From contig NZ_JBKBQG010000007.1 in assembly GCF_046292825.1 (NCBI RefSeq), positions 59,704 through 123,703 of the forward strand: a stretch of 64,000 nt of DNA. The letters run 5' to 3'. Numbering within the stretch: position 1 is the stretch's first letter; each line of letters starts with the position of its first letter. This DNA comes from Salinarimonas sp046292825 (GTDB lineage Bacteria > Pseudomonadota > Alphaproteobacteria > Rhizobiales > Beijerinckiaceae). Positions 33,971 through 42,139 of this stretch are shown piece after piece. The notes beneath the pieces are model-generated. The model had not been told where the DNA came from, did not search any database, and was given only the letters and a program-made list of their open reading frames with translations. The position numbers and the translations under genes were made by a program.

Positions 33971-35263
33971 ATGAGCGGCGCCACCCACCTGTCCAATTCC
34001 TTCTTCAATGCCGGCCTCGCCGACGCCGATCCCGAGATCGCGCGCGCCATCGAGGCCGAGCTCGGTCGCCAGCGCCTCGAGATCGAGCTGATCGCCTCCG
34101 AGAACATCGTCTCCCGCGCCGTGCTCGAGGCGCAGGGCTCGGTGATGACGAACAAATACGCCGAGGGCTATCCCGGCCGGCGCTACTACGCGGGCTGCCA
34201 GTTCGTCGACATCGCCGAGAGCCTCGCGATCGAGCGCGCCTGCAAGCTGTTCGACTGCCGCTTCGCCAACGTGCAGCCCAATTCCGGCAGCCAGGCGAAC
34301 CAGGCGGTGTTCATGGCGCTGATGAAGCCCGGCGACACCTTCATGGGCCTCGATCTCGCGGCGGGCGGGCATCTCACCCACGGCGCGCCGGTCAACGTCT
34401 CGGGCAAGTGGTTCAACGTCGTGCCCTACAACGTGCGCCGCGAGGACCAGCTCATCGACATGGACGAGGTCGAGCGCCTCGCCCACGAGGCCAAGCCCAA
34501 GCTGATCATCGCCGGCGGCTCGGCCTATCCGCGCCATTGGGACTTCGCCCGCTTCCGCGCGATCGCGGACGCGGTGGGCGCCTATTTCCTCGTCGACATG
34601 GCGCATTTCGCCGGCCTCGTCGCGGGCGGCTCGCATCCCTCGCCGTTCCCGCACGCGCATGTCGCGACGACGACGACCCACAAGACCCTGCGCGGCCCGC
34701 GCGGCGGCATGATCCTCACGAACGAGGAGGATCTCGCCAAGAAGTTCAACTCCGCCGTCTTCCCGGGCCTCCAGGGCGGGCCGCTCATGCACGTGATCGC
34801 GGCCAAGGCCGTCGCCTTCGGCGAGGCGCTGCGGCCCGAGTTCAAGCTCTACGCGCAGGCGATCGTCGACAATGCGCGCGCCATGGCGCGGGTGATCCAG
34901 GACGGCGGCTTCGCCATCACGACGGGCGGGACCGACAACCACCTGATGCTCGTCGACCTGCGGCCGAAGAAGCTCACCGGCAAGGCGGCGGAGGCGGCGC
35001 TGACGCGCGCGCACATCACCTGCAACAAGAACGGCGTGCCCTTCGATCCCGAGAAGCCGATGGTGACCTCGGGCGTGCGGCTCGGCACCCCGGCCTGCAC
35101 CACCCGCGGCTTCGGGGTCGCCGAGTTCCAGGAGGTGGGGCGCCTCGTCGTCGACACGCTCGACGGTCTCGCGGCGAGCGGCGAGGAGGGCAATGCGGCC
35201 GCCGAGGCCGCGGTGCGCGAGCGCGTCCACGCGCTCACCCGCCGTTTCCCGATCTACGCCTGA
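33971..35263 (+). CDS. glyA: serine hydroxymethyltransferase
   Basis: PLP enzyme converting serine and tetrahydrofolate to glycine and methylene-THF. ELIASENIVSRAVLEAQGS, TNKYAEGYPGRRYYGG-like YYAGCQFVD, QPNSGSQANQAV, and the PLP-lysine segment TTTTHKTLRGPRGG are all present. 430 residues, normal. ATG at 33971 with GAGGTG seven bases upstream. First gene of glyA-nrdR-ribD-ribE, a conserved order in alphaproteobacteria. Confidence 0.96.
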   Translation: MSGATHLSNSFFNAGLADADPEIARAIEAELGRQRLEIELIASENIVSRAVLEAQGSVMTNKYAEGYPGRRYYAGCQFVDIAESLAIERACKLFDCRFANVQPNSGSQANQAVFMALMKPGDTFMGLDLAAGGHLTHGAPVNVSGKWFNVVPYNVRREDQLIDMDEVERLAHEAKPKLIIAGGSAYPRHWDFARFRAIADAVGAYFLVDMAHFAGLVAGGSHPSPFPHAHVATTTTHKTLRGPRGGMILTNEEDLAKKFNSAVFPGLQGGPLMHVIAAKAVAFGEALRPEFKLYAQAIVDNARAMARVIQDGGFAITTGGTDNHLMLVDLRPKKLTGKAAEAALTRAHITCNKNGVPFDPEKPMVTSGVRLGTPACTTRGFGVAEFQEVGRLVVDTLDGLAASGEEGNAAAEAAVRERVHALTRRFPIYA

Positions 35264-35279
35264 GGAGCGCGCGACCGAC

Positions 35280-35795
35280 ATGCGCTGCCCCTATTGCGGG
35301 AGCCTCGACACGCAGGTGAAGGATTCGCGGCCGGCGGAGGATTCGGCCGCGATCCGGCGCCGGCGCGTCTGCCCCGATTGCGGAGGGCGCTTCACGACGT
35401 TCGAGCGGGTGCAGCTGCGCGAGCTCTTCGTCGTCAAGCGCTCGGGCAAGCGCGTGCCCTTCGACCGCGACAAGCTGCAGCGCTCGATCGACGTGGCTTT
35501 GCGCAAGCGCGAGGTCGATCCGGTGCGCGTCGAGCGGATGATCAACGGCATCGTGCGCCAGCTCGAATCCTCGGGCGAGACGGACGTCACGTCGGACGCG
35601 GTCGGCGCGCTCGTGATGGAGGGGCTCAAGGCGCTCGACGACGTCGCCTATGTCCGCTTCGCCTCCGTCTACAAGAATTTCCGCGAGCCGAAGGATTTCG
35701 AGGAGCTCCTCGTCGGTCTCGGGCAGGCCGCGCGCGCGGTGCCGAGCGCGGACGGCGAGGCTTCGGCGGACGCGGCCGAGCCCGGCGCCCCATGA
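35280..35795 (+). CDS. nrdR: transcriptional repressor NrdR
   Basis: Represses ribonucleotide reductase genes when dATP is high. Zinc ribbon with Cys3, Cys6, Cys31 and Cys34 (MRCPYCGS and CPDCGGRFTTFE), then an ATP-cone domain starting VVKRSGKRVPFDRDKL. 171 residues with an Ala/Glu-rich tail slightly longer than usual. ATG at 35280, 16 bases after glyA; stop overlaps the ribD start (ATGA). Confidence 0.95.
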   Translation: MRCPYCGSLDTQVKDSRPAEDSAAIRRRRVCPDCGGRFTTFERVQLRELFVVKRSGKRVPFDRDKLQRSIDVALRKREVDPVRVERMINGIVRQLESSGETDVTSDAVGALVMEGLKALDDVAYVRFASVYKNFREPKDFEELLVGLGQAARAVPSADGEASADAAEPGAP

Positions 35796-36931
35796 GCGGC
35801 GGCGATATCTCCGGCGAGGCGCGGGCGCGCGAGGACCGTCGCTTCATGGAGAGCGCGCTCGCCGTCGGCGCGCGCAATCTCGGGCTCACCTGGCCGAACC
35901 CGTCCGTCGGAGCGGTGATCGTGCGCCACGAGGAGGGGAGGGCGGTCGTCGTCTCCCGCGGCGTCACGCAGCCCGGCGGGCGACCGCATGCCGAGCGCGT
36001 GGCGATCGACGCGGCGGGCCCGCTCGCGCGCGGCGCGACGATCTACGTCACGCTCGAGCCCTGCTCGCATCACGGCAAGACGCCGCCCTGCGCCGAGGCG
36101 GTGATCGCGGCGGGGCTGACGCGGGTCGTCTACGCGCTGGCCGATCCCGATCCGCGGGTCGCCGGGCGCGGCGGCGCGCTCCTGCGCCAGGCCGGGCTCG
36201 CGGTGAGCGCGGGGATCGGCGAGGCGGACGCGGCGCGCGCGCATCGCGGGCACGTGATGCGGGTGACCCAGAGCCGCCCGAGCGTCCTCCTCAAGCTCGC
36301 CCGGACCGCCGACGGCTTCGCGGCGGCCGCCTCGAACGAGCGGCTGATGATCACCGGCGCCCTCGCCAATGCCCGCGTCCACCTGATGCGCGCCCATGCG
36401 GACGCGATTCTCGTGGGGCTCGGCACGGTGCTCGCGGACGATCCGCGGTTGACCGTGCGCCTGCCGGGCCTCGAACATCGCTCGCCGGTGCGGGTCGTCG
36501 TCGACAGCGCGCTGGCGCTTCCCCTCGACGCGAGCCTCGTCACGAGCGCGGGTGCGCCGCCGACCTGGATCGTCACCACGATCGGCGCGCCGGTCGAGGC
36601 CGAGCGCCGGCTTGTCGCGGCGGGAATCGAGGTGATGCGGGTGGGCGCGGACCCCCACGGCCGGGTGCGGCTCGACGAGGCCTTGCGCCTCTTGGCCGCG
36701 CGCGGCATCACCCGCGTCTTCTGCGAGGGCGGGCCGGTGCTCGCCGAGGCGCTCGCGGAGGCCGATCTCGTCGACGAGGCGGCGATCGTCACCGCGCCGC
36801 ACACGCTCGGCGCGCCGGGTCACCGGGCGGTCGGCCCCGCCCTCGGCGAGGCGCTCGCGCGCCGCCTGCGCCTCGTCGGCGAGGAGAATGCCGGGCCCGA
36901 CCGGTTCCAGATCTACGAGAGGATCGCCTGA
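35792..36931 (+). CDS. ribD: riboflavin biosynthesis deaminase/reductase RibD
   Basis: Bifunctional enzyme for the second and third steps of riboflavin synthesis. Deaminase domain with the zinc site His66-Ala-Glu68 and Cys91/Cys100 (EPCSHHGKTPPC). Reductase domain from about 165 (RPSVLLKLARTADGF, LVGLGTVLADDPRLTVR, FCEGGPVLAEAL). 379 residues. Overlaps nrdR by 4 bases and ribE by one. Confidence 0.95.
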   Translation: MSGGDISGEARAREDRRFMESALAVGARNLGLTWPNPSVGAVIVRHEEGRAVVVSRGVTQPGGRPHAERVAIDAAGPLARGATIYVTLEPCSHHGKTPPCAEAVIAAGLTRVVYALADPDPRVAGRGGALLRQAGLAVSAGIGEADAARAHRGHVMRVTQSRPSVLLKLARTADGFAAAASNERLMITGALANARVHLMRAHADAILVGLGTVLADDPRLTVRLPGLEHRSPVRVVVDSALALPLDASLVTSAGAPPTWIVTTIGAPVEAERRLVAAGIEVMRVGADPHGRVRLDEALRLLAARGITRVFCEGGPVLAEALAEADLVDEAAIVTAPHTLGAPGHRAVGPALGEALARRLRLVGEENAGPDRFQIYERIA

Positions 36932-37560
36932 TGTTCACCGGTATCGTCGGCGGCGTCGGCCGCGTCGTCCGCACCGAGGATCGCGCCGACCAGCGACGCC
37001 TCGTCATCGCCTGCGCGGACGATCCCCACACGATCGCGATCGGCGCCTCGATCGCCTGTTCGGGCCCCTGCCTCACGGTGGTCGAGACGGGCGGCGCGGC
37101 GGGCGACATGTGGTTTGCCGTCGACGTCGGCGCGGAGACGCTCGCGCGCACGACGGTCGGGCAATGGCGGGAGGGGGCGCGGATCAACCTCGAGCGCTCG
37201 CTCAAGATCGGCGACGAGCTCGGCGGCCACATCGTCACCGGCCATGTCGACGGCGTGGCCGAGATCCTCGCCCGCACCGAGGTCACGCCCGAGGAGACCG
37301 GTTGGGGCGCGACCGCTCGTTTCGACATCGCCGCCCCGCCCGCGCTCTCGCGCTTCATCGCCGAGAAGGGCTCGGTGAGCCTCGACGGCGTGTCGCTGAC
37401 CGTCAATTCCGTCGACGGCGACGCCTTCTCCGTCCTCCTCATCCCGCACACGCTCGCGGTGACGACCTTCGGCGAGCGCGCGGCGGGGGACCGGGTGAAT
37501 CTGGAGGTGGATCTGATGGCGCGGTATGCGGCGCGGTTGATGGGGGGGCGTGGTAAATAG
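36931..37560 (+). CDS. ribE: riboflavin synthase, alpha chain
   Basis: Dismutates two 6,7-dimethyl-8-ribityllumazine molecules to riboflavin. Two similar lumazine-binding barrels: MFTGIVGGVGRV with SIACSGPCLTVV in the first, and HIVTGHVDGVAEI with VSLDGVSLTVN in the second. 209 residues, normal. The usual next genes ribH and nusB are not here; an unpaired hicB follows. Confidence 0.94.
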   Translation: MFTGIVGGVGRVVRTEDRADQRRLVIACADDPHTIAIGASIACSGPCLTVVETGGAAGDMWFAVDVGAETLARTTVGQWREGARINLERSLKIGDELGGHIVTGHVDGVAEILARTEVTPEETGWGATARFDIAAPPALSRFIAEKGSVSLDGVSLTVNSVDGDAFSVLLIPHTLAVTTFGERAAGDRVNLEVDLMARYAARLMGGRGK

Positions 37561-37576
37561 AACTACCACCAGATGG

Positions 37577-37605
37577 TTGTGCATTCTCAACGGTCCGGCT
37601 ATTCT
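37577..37605 (+). promoter_or_regulatory. sigma70-like promoter of the hicB-like gene
   Basis: TTGTGC at 37577-37582 and TATTCT at 37600-37605 with a 17-base spacer, 23 bases before the ATG. An unusually A/T-containing stretch for this genome. Confidence 0.4.
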
Positions 37606-37628
37606 CGATCTCAGAAGTTTGGATCGAC

Positions 37629-37934
37629 ATGACCACCAAGCTGGAACATCGTGGCTATGTCGGTTCGGCCGAGTACAGCGCCGAGGACGAGGTATTCTTC
37701 GGGAAAGTCGAACTCGCTCGAGACCTCGTTTCTTGCGCGGCTCCAGACGCACGCGGATTGCGTGTCGCATTTAAGCGAGCCGTGGACGATTATCTCGAAA
37801 CGTGCGCCGCCGAGGGGCGCTCGCCCGACGAGCCCGCCGCCGTCGATGAACGTCGTGAGGCCGAAGATCGATTCCGCCGTGTCTTCGCCGCTCTCCAAGG
37901 AACCGTCGATCCCGACATTCCGCTGGAGATTTGA
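37629..37934 (+). CDS. HicB family antitoxin-like protein, no HicA partner
   Basis: 101-residue protein with the HicB-like fold: HRGYVGSAEYSAEDEVFFGKVELARDLVS forms the sheet, followed by the RGLRVAFKRAVDDYLETCAAEGRSPDE helix block typical of the family. The C-terminal 30 residues may be a short binding or DNA-contact tail. HicB normally neutralises the HicA mRNA interferase, which is encoded beside it. No HicA-like gene is seen on either strand here, so it is an orphan or acts on a distant toxin. It follows ribE by 68 bases and has its own likely promoter. Confidence 0.75.
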   Translation: MTTKLEHRGYVGSAEYSAEDEVFFGKVELARDLVSCAAPDARGLRVAFKRAVDDYLETCAAEGRSPDEPAAVDERREAEDRFRRVFAALQGTVDPDIPLEI

Positions 37935-37941
37935 CCTCTCC

Positions 37942-38685
37942 TCACCCCCGCCAATCCCCCCGCGCCGCCTGCACCACAGCGAGCGCCGCGACCGCCGCCG
38001 TGTCGGCGCGCAGGATGCGGGGGCCGAGCGAGAGGCGCACGATGCGCTCGCGCGACAGGAGCAGGTCCCGCTCGGCAGGGTCGAAGCCGCCCTCGGGGCC
38101 GATCAGGACGGCGCAGGGGCCGGGCGGCGCGGCGGCGAGCGCGGCGAGCGGATCCGCGATCGGCGCGTCCTCGTCGCAGAAGACGAGGAGGTGGCTCGCC
38201 GGAATCGCCGCGAGCGCGGGCTCGAGCTTCTCCTCCGCCGCGATCTCGGGAATGGCGAGGATGCCGCATTGCTCGGCCGCCTCGATCGCGTTCGCGCGCA
38301 GCCGGTCGAGATTGATCCGCCCGGCCTGCGTGCGGCGCGTGAGCACGGGGCGCAGGCTGCCCGCGCCCATCTCGACCGCCTTCTGGGCCATGTAGTCGAG
38401 CCGCGCGTGCTTGAGGGGCGCGAACAGGTAGAGGAGCTCGGAGGGCGGCGTCTGGGGGCGGGTCTCCTCGAGCGCGAGCAGGCTCGCGGCCTTGCGGCCC
38501 TCCGGCTGGACCTGCGTGCGCCATTCGCCGTCGCGTCCGTTGAAGACGAGGACGTCGGCGCCGGGGCCGAGCCGCAGGACGTTGAGGAGGTAGTTCGCCT
38601 GCGCCCGGTCGAGCCCGAGCCGGTTGCCCTTGGCGAGGGGGGCGTCGAGGAAGAGGCGCGGGGCGTCGAAGTCGTAGGCGGCCAA
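37942..38685 (-). CDS. rsmE: 16S rRNA m3U1498 methyltransferase
   Basis: Methylates N3 of U1498 in 16S rRNA. An N-terminal PUA-like domain (APRLFLDAPLAKG, NYLLNVLRLGPGADVLVFNG) is followed by the SPOUT trefoil-knot domain with VLIGPEGGFDPAER and LSLGPRILRADTAAVAAL. 247 residues. The start is taken as a TTG at 38683-38685, because GGGAG lies six bases upstream and the protein then begins MAAYDF, matching the family; no in-frame ATG is near. Confidence 0.92.
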   Translation of the reverse strand: MAAYDFDAPRLFLDAPLAKGNRLGLDRAQANYLLNVLRLGPGADVLVFNGRDGEWRTQVQPEGRKAASLLALEETRPQTPPSELLYLFAPLKHARLDYMAQKAVEMGAGSLRPVLTRRTQAGRINLDRLRANAIEAAEQCGILAIPEIAAEEKLEPALAAIPASHLLVFCDEDAPIADPLAALAAAPPGPCAVLIGPEGGFDPAERDLLLSRERIVRLSLGPRILRADTAAVAALAVVQAARGDWRG

Positions 38686-38931
38686 GGTCGTCTCCCGAAA
38701 TGCGTCGCCGCGCGCGCCGGGCGGCGGCACGGCAATTTCGCCACGATCGCGTGGTCTCTCGAAAGCACGCGCGCGGCGCGGGGGCAAGGCGCGCCTCCGG
38801 GCCGCCGCACCGTCGTGCCGCTCCGTCGCGCTCCATCGCGCTCTGGCGCGGGCGCGCGAGATCTGATAATGCGCAAAAGCCCGGCGGGCTCGTCGCCGGG
38901 CGTGCGAAACGAGCGGGGGAACCGCGGGGCG

Positions 38932-39390
38932 ATGATGGACCACAGCTTGATCGGACGGCTCGTCTGCGGATCGGCGCTCGCGCTCGCGATCGCCTTCGTG
39001 CCGGTGGCGGCGCAGGCGCAGGACCCCACCTGTCAGGCGATCGGCCCGCTCCTCGAGGAGCGCCGCACGATCGTCGATCGTCTGAACGCGCTCGGCAGCG
39101 ACGACGTCGACCCGCGCCCGGCCTGCACGGCTCTGCGCTCGCTCGAGGAGAACGGCGGCCGCATCGTCGAATTCCTCGACGAGAACCAGACCTGGTGCCA
39201 GATCCCCAACGATTTCGCGACGAACATGCGCGAGGACCACGAGCGCGTCGGCTCTCTGCGCACGCAAGCCTGCCGCGCGGCCGCCCAGATGAACCAGATG
39301 GAGCGTCAGGCGCGCCAGCAGCAGGAGCAGCAGCAATTCGGCGGGCCCGGCCTCACGGGTCGCTTCCCGATTCCGCAGGGCGCGCTCTGA
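38932..39390 (+). CDS. exported hypothetical protein
   Basis: 152-residue protein. A signal peptide (RLVCGSALALAIAFVPVAAQAQ) precedes a helical domain with four cysteines (DPTCQAIGPLL, PACTALRSLEENGG, TWCQIPNDFATNM, QACRAAAQMNQME) and a Gln-rich tail. The even cysteine number suggests disulfides in the periplasm. Similar proteins are known from Hyphomicrobiales, without function. ATG at 38932 or 38935. Five bases separate its stop from ubiA, so the two are probably co-translated. Confidence 0.75.
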   Translation: MMDHSLIGRLVCGSALALAIAFVPVAAQAQDPTCQAIGPLLEERRTIVDRLNALGSDDVDPRPACTALRSLEENGGRIVEFLDENQTWCQIPNDFATNMREDHERVGSLRTQACRAAAQMNQMERQARQQQEQQQFGGPGLTGRFPIPQGAL

Positions 39391-39395
39391 CGCAC

Positions 39396-40361
39396 GTGCC
39401 CCGTCGACGCTTCTCCTTCCTCGCCGGCGTCGACAAGCGCCTGCCCGACGCGGTGCGCGGCCATTGGGCCGATCGCTTCGTGCCACTCGCCGCGCGGCCC
39501 TTCGCGCGCCTCGCCCGGCTCGAGCGGCCGATCGGCTGGTGGCTTCTCCTCCTGCCGTGCTGGTGGTCGGCGGCGCTCGCGGCGCTGCACACGGCGGGGG
39601 AGACGGGGGCGGCTGCCTATCCGGACCCGTGGCACCTCGCCCTCTTCCTCGTCGGCGCGGTGGCGATGCGCGGGGCGGGCTCGACCTACAACGACATCGT
39701 CGACCGCGATCTCGACGCGCGCGTCGCGCGCACCCGCGATCGGCCGATCGCCTCGGGCCTCGTGAGCGCGAAGGCCGCAGCCGCCTTCGTCGCCCTGCAA
39801 TGCCTGGTGGGCTTGGCGGTTCTCCTCCAGTTCAACCCCTTCGCGATCGCGACCGGCTTCGCGTCCGTCGCGATCGTGCTCGCCTATCCCTTCATGAAGC
39901 GGTTGATCTGGCTGCCGCAGGTGGTGCTCGGCCTGTGCTTCTCCTGGGGCGCCCTGATGGGCTGGGCGGCCGCCTTCGGCTCCTTGTCGCTCGCGCCCGT
40001 GCTCCTCTATCTCGGCACCATCGCCTGGGTGGTGGGCTACGACACGATCTACGCGCTCCAGGACATCGAGGACGACGAGATCGCCGGCATCAAGTCCTCC
40101 GCCCGCCTGTTCGGCGCGCGGGTGCGCGAGGCGGTGGCGGCCTGCTACGTCCTCGCCACCCTCCTGATCGGCGGGGCGATCGCCCTCGTCTCGCCCGCGC
40201 CGCTCGCGATCGTCGCGCTTCTCGCCTTCGCCGCCCACCTCGCCTGGCAGGTGGCGACCCTCGACGCGAAGGACGGCGCCCGCGCGCTGATGCTGTTCCG
40301 CTCGAACCGCGACGCGGGCTTGATTCTGTTCGCGGGGTTGGCGGTGGCGGCGGCGGTGTGA
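39396..40361 (+). CDS. ubiA: 4-hydroxybenzoate octaprenyltransferase
   Basis: Attaches the polyprenyl tail to 4-hydroxybenzoate in ubiquinone synthesis; inner membrane. Aspartate-rich motifs NDIVDRDLDARVARTRDRP and YALQDIEDDEIAGIKSSA are present among about eight membrane helices. RLERPIGWWLLLLPCWWS is the usual entry segment. 321 residues, GTG start at 39396. A family C palindrome begins on the base after the stop. Confidence 0.93.
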   Translation: MPRRRFSFLAGVDKRLPDAVRGHWADRFVPLAARPFARLARLERPIGWWLLLLPCWWSAALAALHTAGETGAAAYPDPWHLALFLVGAVAMRGAGSTYNDIVDRDLDARVARTRDRPIASGLVSAKAAAAFVALQCLVGLAVLLQFNPFAIATGFASVAIVLAYPFMKRLIWLPQVVLGLCFSWGALMGWAAAFGSLSLAPVLLYLGTIAWVVGYDTIYALQDIEDDEIAGIKSSARLFGARVREAVAACYVLATLLIGGAIALVSPAPLAIVALLAFAAHLAWQVATLDAKDGARALMLFRSNRDAGLILFAGLAVAAAV

Positions 40362-40508
40362 TCCCTCCCCGGAGGGGAGGGTGGCCCCTGAGCGAAGCGA
40401 AAGGGGTCGGGTGGGGCCCGTGGCGCGGAGATCATTCTGCAAGCGTCGGGCCCCACCCGACCTCCATCGCCTTCGGCTCGGAGGCCACCCTCCCCTACGG
40501 GGAGGGAT
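40362..40508. repeat. palindromic repeat family C, single copy
   Basis: 147 bases from TCCCTCCCCGGAGGGGAGGG to CCCTCCCCTACGGGGAGGGA, between convergent ubiA and the DUF5615 gene. It starts immediately after the last base of the ubiA stop codon and ends 15 bases short of the DUF5615 stop. Confidence 0.9.
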
Positions 40509-40523
40509 ATGCGCAGGCGTGCC

Positions 40524-40934
40524 TCACGCGGGTAGGGCGTAGCGCAGCACGTGGATGACGTCGTCGGCCAGCGTCACCTCCAACACCCTGTTGACGAGGT
40601 CCGGATCGCGAACGAGCCTTTCGAGCGCAACGTCGAACAGCTCCAGCTGCATATCCAGATCCATGCCGACCGGACCGTTCAGGCAGACGTGACCGGCATG
40701 GAGCGCCAAATCGGCGTATTGCCCGCCGCTCCCCCGCCGTTCGGCGGGGCCTCTGAAGTCGATCGCGTTCTTGGTGACGAACGTCCAATCACCATCGACG
40801 ATGACCGTCTTGAGCTCCCAATCTTTTCGTCCCGCCAAGCCCAGCCAGACGATGTGAGACGAGCCGGAAAACCCCTCGGCCCGGGCCCGCGTGACGAGCT
40901 TGGGGCTGAGGCATTCGTCGATCAGAAGCTTCAT
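40524..40934 (-). CDS. DUF5615 PIN-like protein, putative toxin
   Basis: 136-residue protein starting MKLLIDECLSPKLV, the signature of DUF5615 PIN-like proteins, with acidic residues Asp6 and Glu7, then SSHIVWLGLAGRKDWELKT and TFVTKNAIDFRG, where the later Asp fits the PIN active site. PIN-like proteins of this type are candidate RNases of toxin-antitoxin pairs. Its ATG overlaps the stop of the DUF433 gene (ATGA), so the pair is translated together. Toxic activity is inference. Confidence 0.75.
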   Translation of the reverse strand: MKLLIDECLSPKLVTRARAEGFSGSSHIVWLGLAGRKDWELKTVIVDGDWTFVTKNAIDFRGPAERRGSGGQYADLALHAGHVCLNGPVGMDLDMQLELFDVALERLVRDPDLVNRVLEVTLADDVIHVLRYALPA

Positions 40935-41578
40935 CCGGCCGCGCCGCGCCTCTTCACCGCGATATCCTCGATCACGACGGCGCCCGGCGCGACGCGGCCC
41001 TCCCTGCGCGGTCGACCCCGCAAAGGGTTTGCCTGTGCATAAAGAACGCAGAGGTCGAGCATCTCCGGCGTGAGGCTCGGGTAGGCTTCGAGGATCCGAT
41101 CCTCGTTGAGGCCAGCCTCCAGAGATGCGGCGACGTCATGAACCGGAACGCGCGTTCCCTTCAGGACGGGCGTGCCGCCGAGCACATGAGGATCGCTCTC
41201 GATGGCATCGCGCGCCGCGCCGAGCCTCGCCAAGTTGCGTTCGGCTCTCGCGAAGAAGGGATTGAAATCGATCGTGAGATAGTCGTCACGAAGACGCAGA
41301 TCGTCGCTTCGGCCGCCTCTCGACGCGATCAGGCTCAAACGCGGGGTGATCGTCACGATGGCCGAGCGCCGTTCCGCGGCCGTGAGGCGGTCGGCCGTCT
41401 CGAAATAGAAGGCGATGAGCGGACAGGCCAGTGCCTGGACGCGCCGCAATCCGTTCGTGCCGACGAAGCCCTGGGGCAGGATCTGCTCGTCGATCAGGCG
41501 ATGGACGTCGCGCAATTCGACCTCCGCCACGAGTGCGGCCTCCGAGGTCTTGAGCATGTCGGCTTCGCTGATCACCAC
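40931..41578 (-). CDS. DUF433 antitoxin-like protein with N-terminal HTH
   Basis: 215-residue protein. N-terminal half: a MerR/HTH-like helix pair (SEAALVAEVELRDVHRLIDEQIL). C-terminal 75 residues: DUF433, with IESDPHVLGGTPVLKGTRVPVHDV and LNEDRILEAYPSLTPEML. DUF433 proteins are typical partners of DUF5615 toxins. Likely starts are the tandem GTGs at 41578 and 41575 with GAGGG just upstream; ATG at 41557 is an alternative. A perfect 9-base inverted repeat sits in the presumed promoter 10-31 bases upstream, consistent with self-repression. Confidence 0.75.
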   Translation of the reverse strand: MVISEADMLKTSEAALVAEVELRDVHRLIDEQILPQGFVGTNGLRRVQALACPLIAFYFETADRLTAAERRSAIVTITPRLSLIASRGGRSDDLRLRDDYLTIDFNPFFARAERNLARLGAARDAIESDPHVLGGTPVLKGTRVPVHDVAASLEAGLNEDRILEAYPSLTPEMLDLCVLYAQANPLRGRPRREGRVAPGAVVIEDIAVKRRGAAG

Positions 41579-41587
41579 GGCCCTCAA

Positions 41588-41609
41588 ATCTTCCGATCGT
41601 TCGGAAGAT
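41588..41609. promoter_or_regulatory. palindromic operator of the DUF433/DUF5615 pair
   Basis: ATCTTCCGA, four bases, TCGGAAGAT: arms are perfect inverted repeats. On the minus strand the adjacent TATATC could serve as a -10 element, so a protein bound here would block the promoter. Confidence 0.55.
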
Positions 41610-41646
41610 ATATCACCCCTGCAGGCACCTGCAAGGATTGGGTCCG

Positions 41647-42012
41647 CTAGCCCCCGCCCTCCTGCGTCTGGACCGTCGCCAGATAAGCCAGGATGTCGCC
41701 GATGTCCTCGGGCGAGAACACGAATTCGGGCATCTGGGGGAGGCCGTCGTGGCCGACGAGGATGCCTTCGCCGAGCGCCTCCTCGAGGCTCTCGAGGGGG
41801 TAGCGCTGTCCGAGCACGCGCAAGGGGGGCGCGGCGGCGACGGGGCTGTCGCCGGTGGGGCCGATCGCGTGGCAGGCGGCGCAGTTCTGGGCGAGGATCC
41901 GCTGCCCGCGCAGCTTGTCGCCGTCGTCGGCCTGCGCCCGCGCGAGCGCGGTGACGGCGATGGCGCCGACGGCGACGAGCACCAGCGAGCGGACGAGGGC
42001 ACCCGCGTTCAT
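41647..42012 (-). CDS. small class I c-type cytochrome
   Basis: 121-residue periplasmic monohaem cytochrome c. Signal peptide 1-27 (SLVLVAVGAIAVTALARAQA); haem attachment CAACH with Cys44, Cys47 and His48; distal ligand Met94 in LPQMPEF; a C-terminal helix DIGDILAYLATVQ as in cytochrome c552-like proteins. Redox partner unknown. Alone between the toxin-antitoxin pair and carA. Confidence 0.88.
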   Translation of the reverse strand: MNAGALVRSLVLVAVGAIAVTALARAQADDGDKLRGQRILAQNCAACHAIGPTGDSPVAAAPPLRVLGQRYPLESLEEALGEGILVGHDGLPQMPEFVFSPEDIGDILAYLATVQTQEGGG

Positions 42013-42139
42013 GGACGGTCACTCCGGGCCTGAAGCGATTCGCGGCCGGCGCGTCCTGCGCCGGCCCGAGGAGGGTCGTCCGATCATGGTTAACGAGCGG
42101 TTAAGGCGGCGATGTGGCCGTGGTCGGGCCGGCGCCGGA

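Noticed and set aside
41138..41160. GGAACGCGCGTTCC palindrome as an EcfG or operator site
   Set aside because: It lies inside the DUF433 coding region and has no correctly spaced CGTT.
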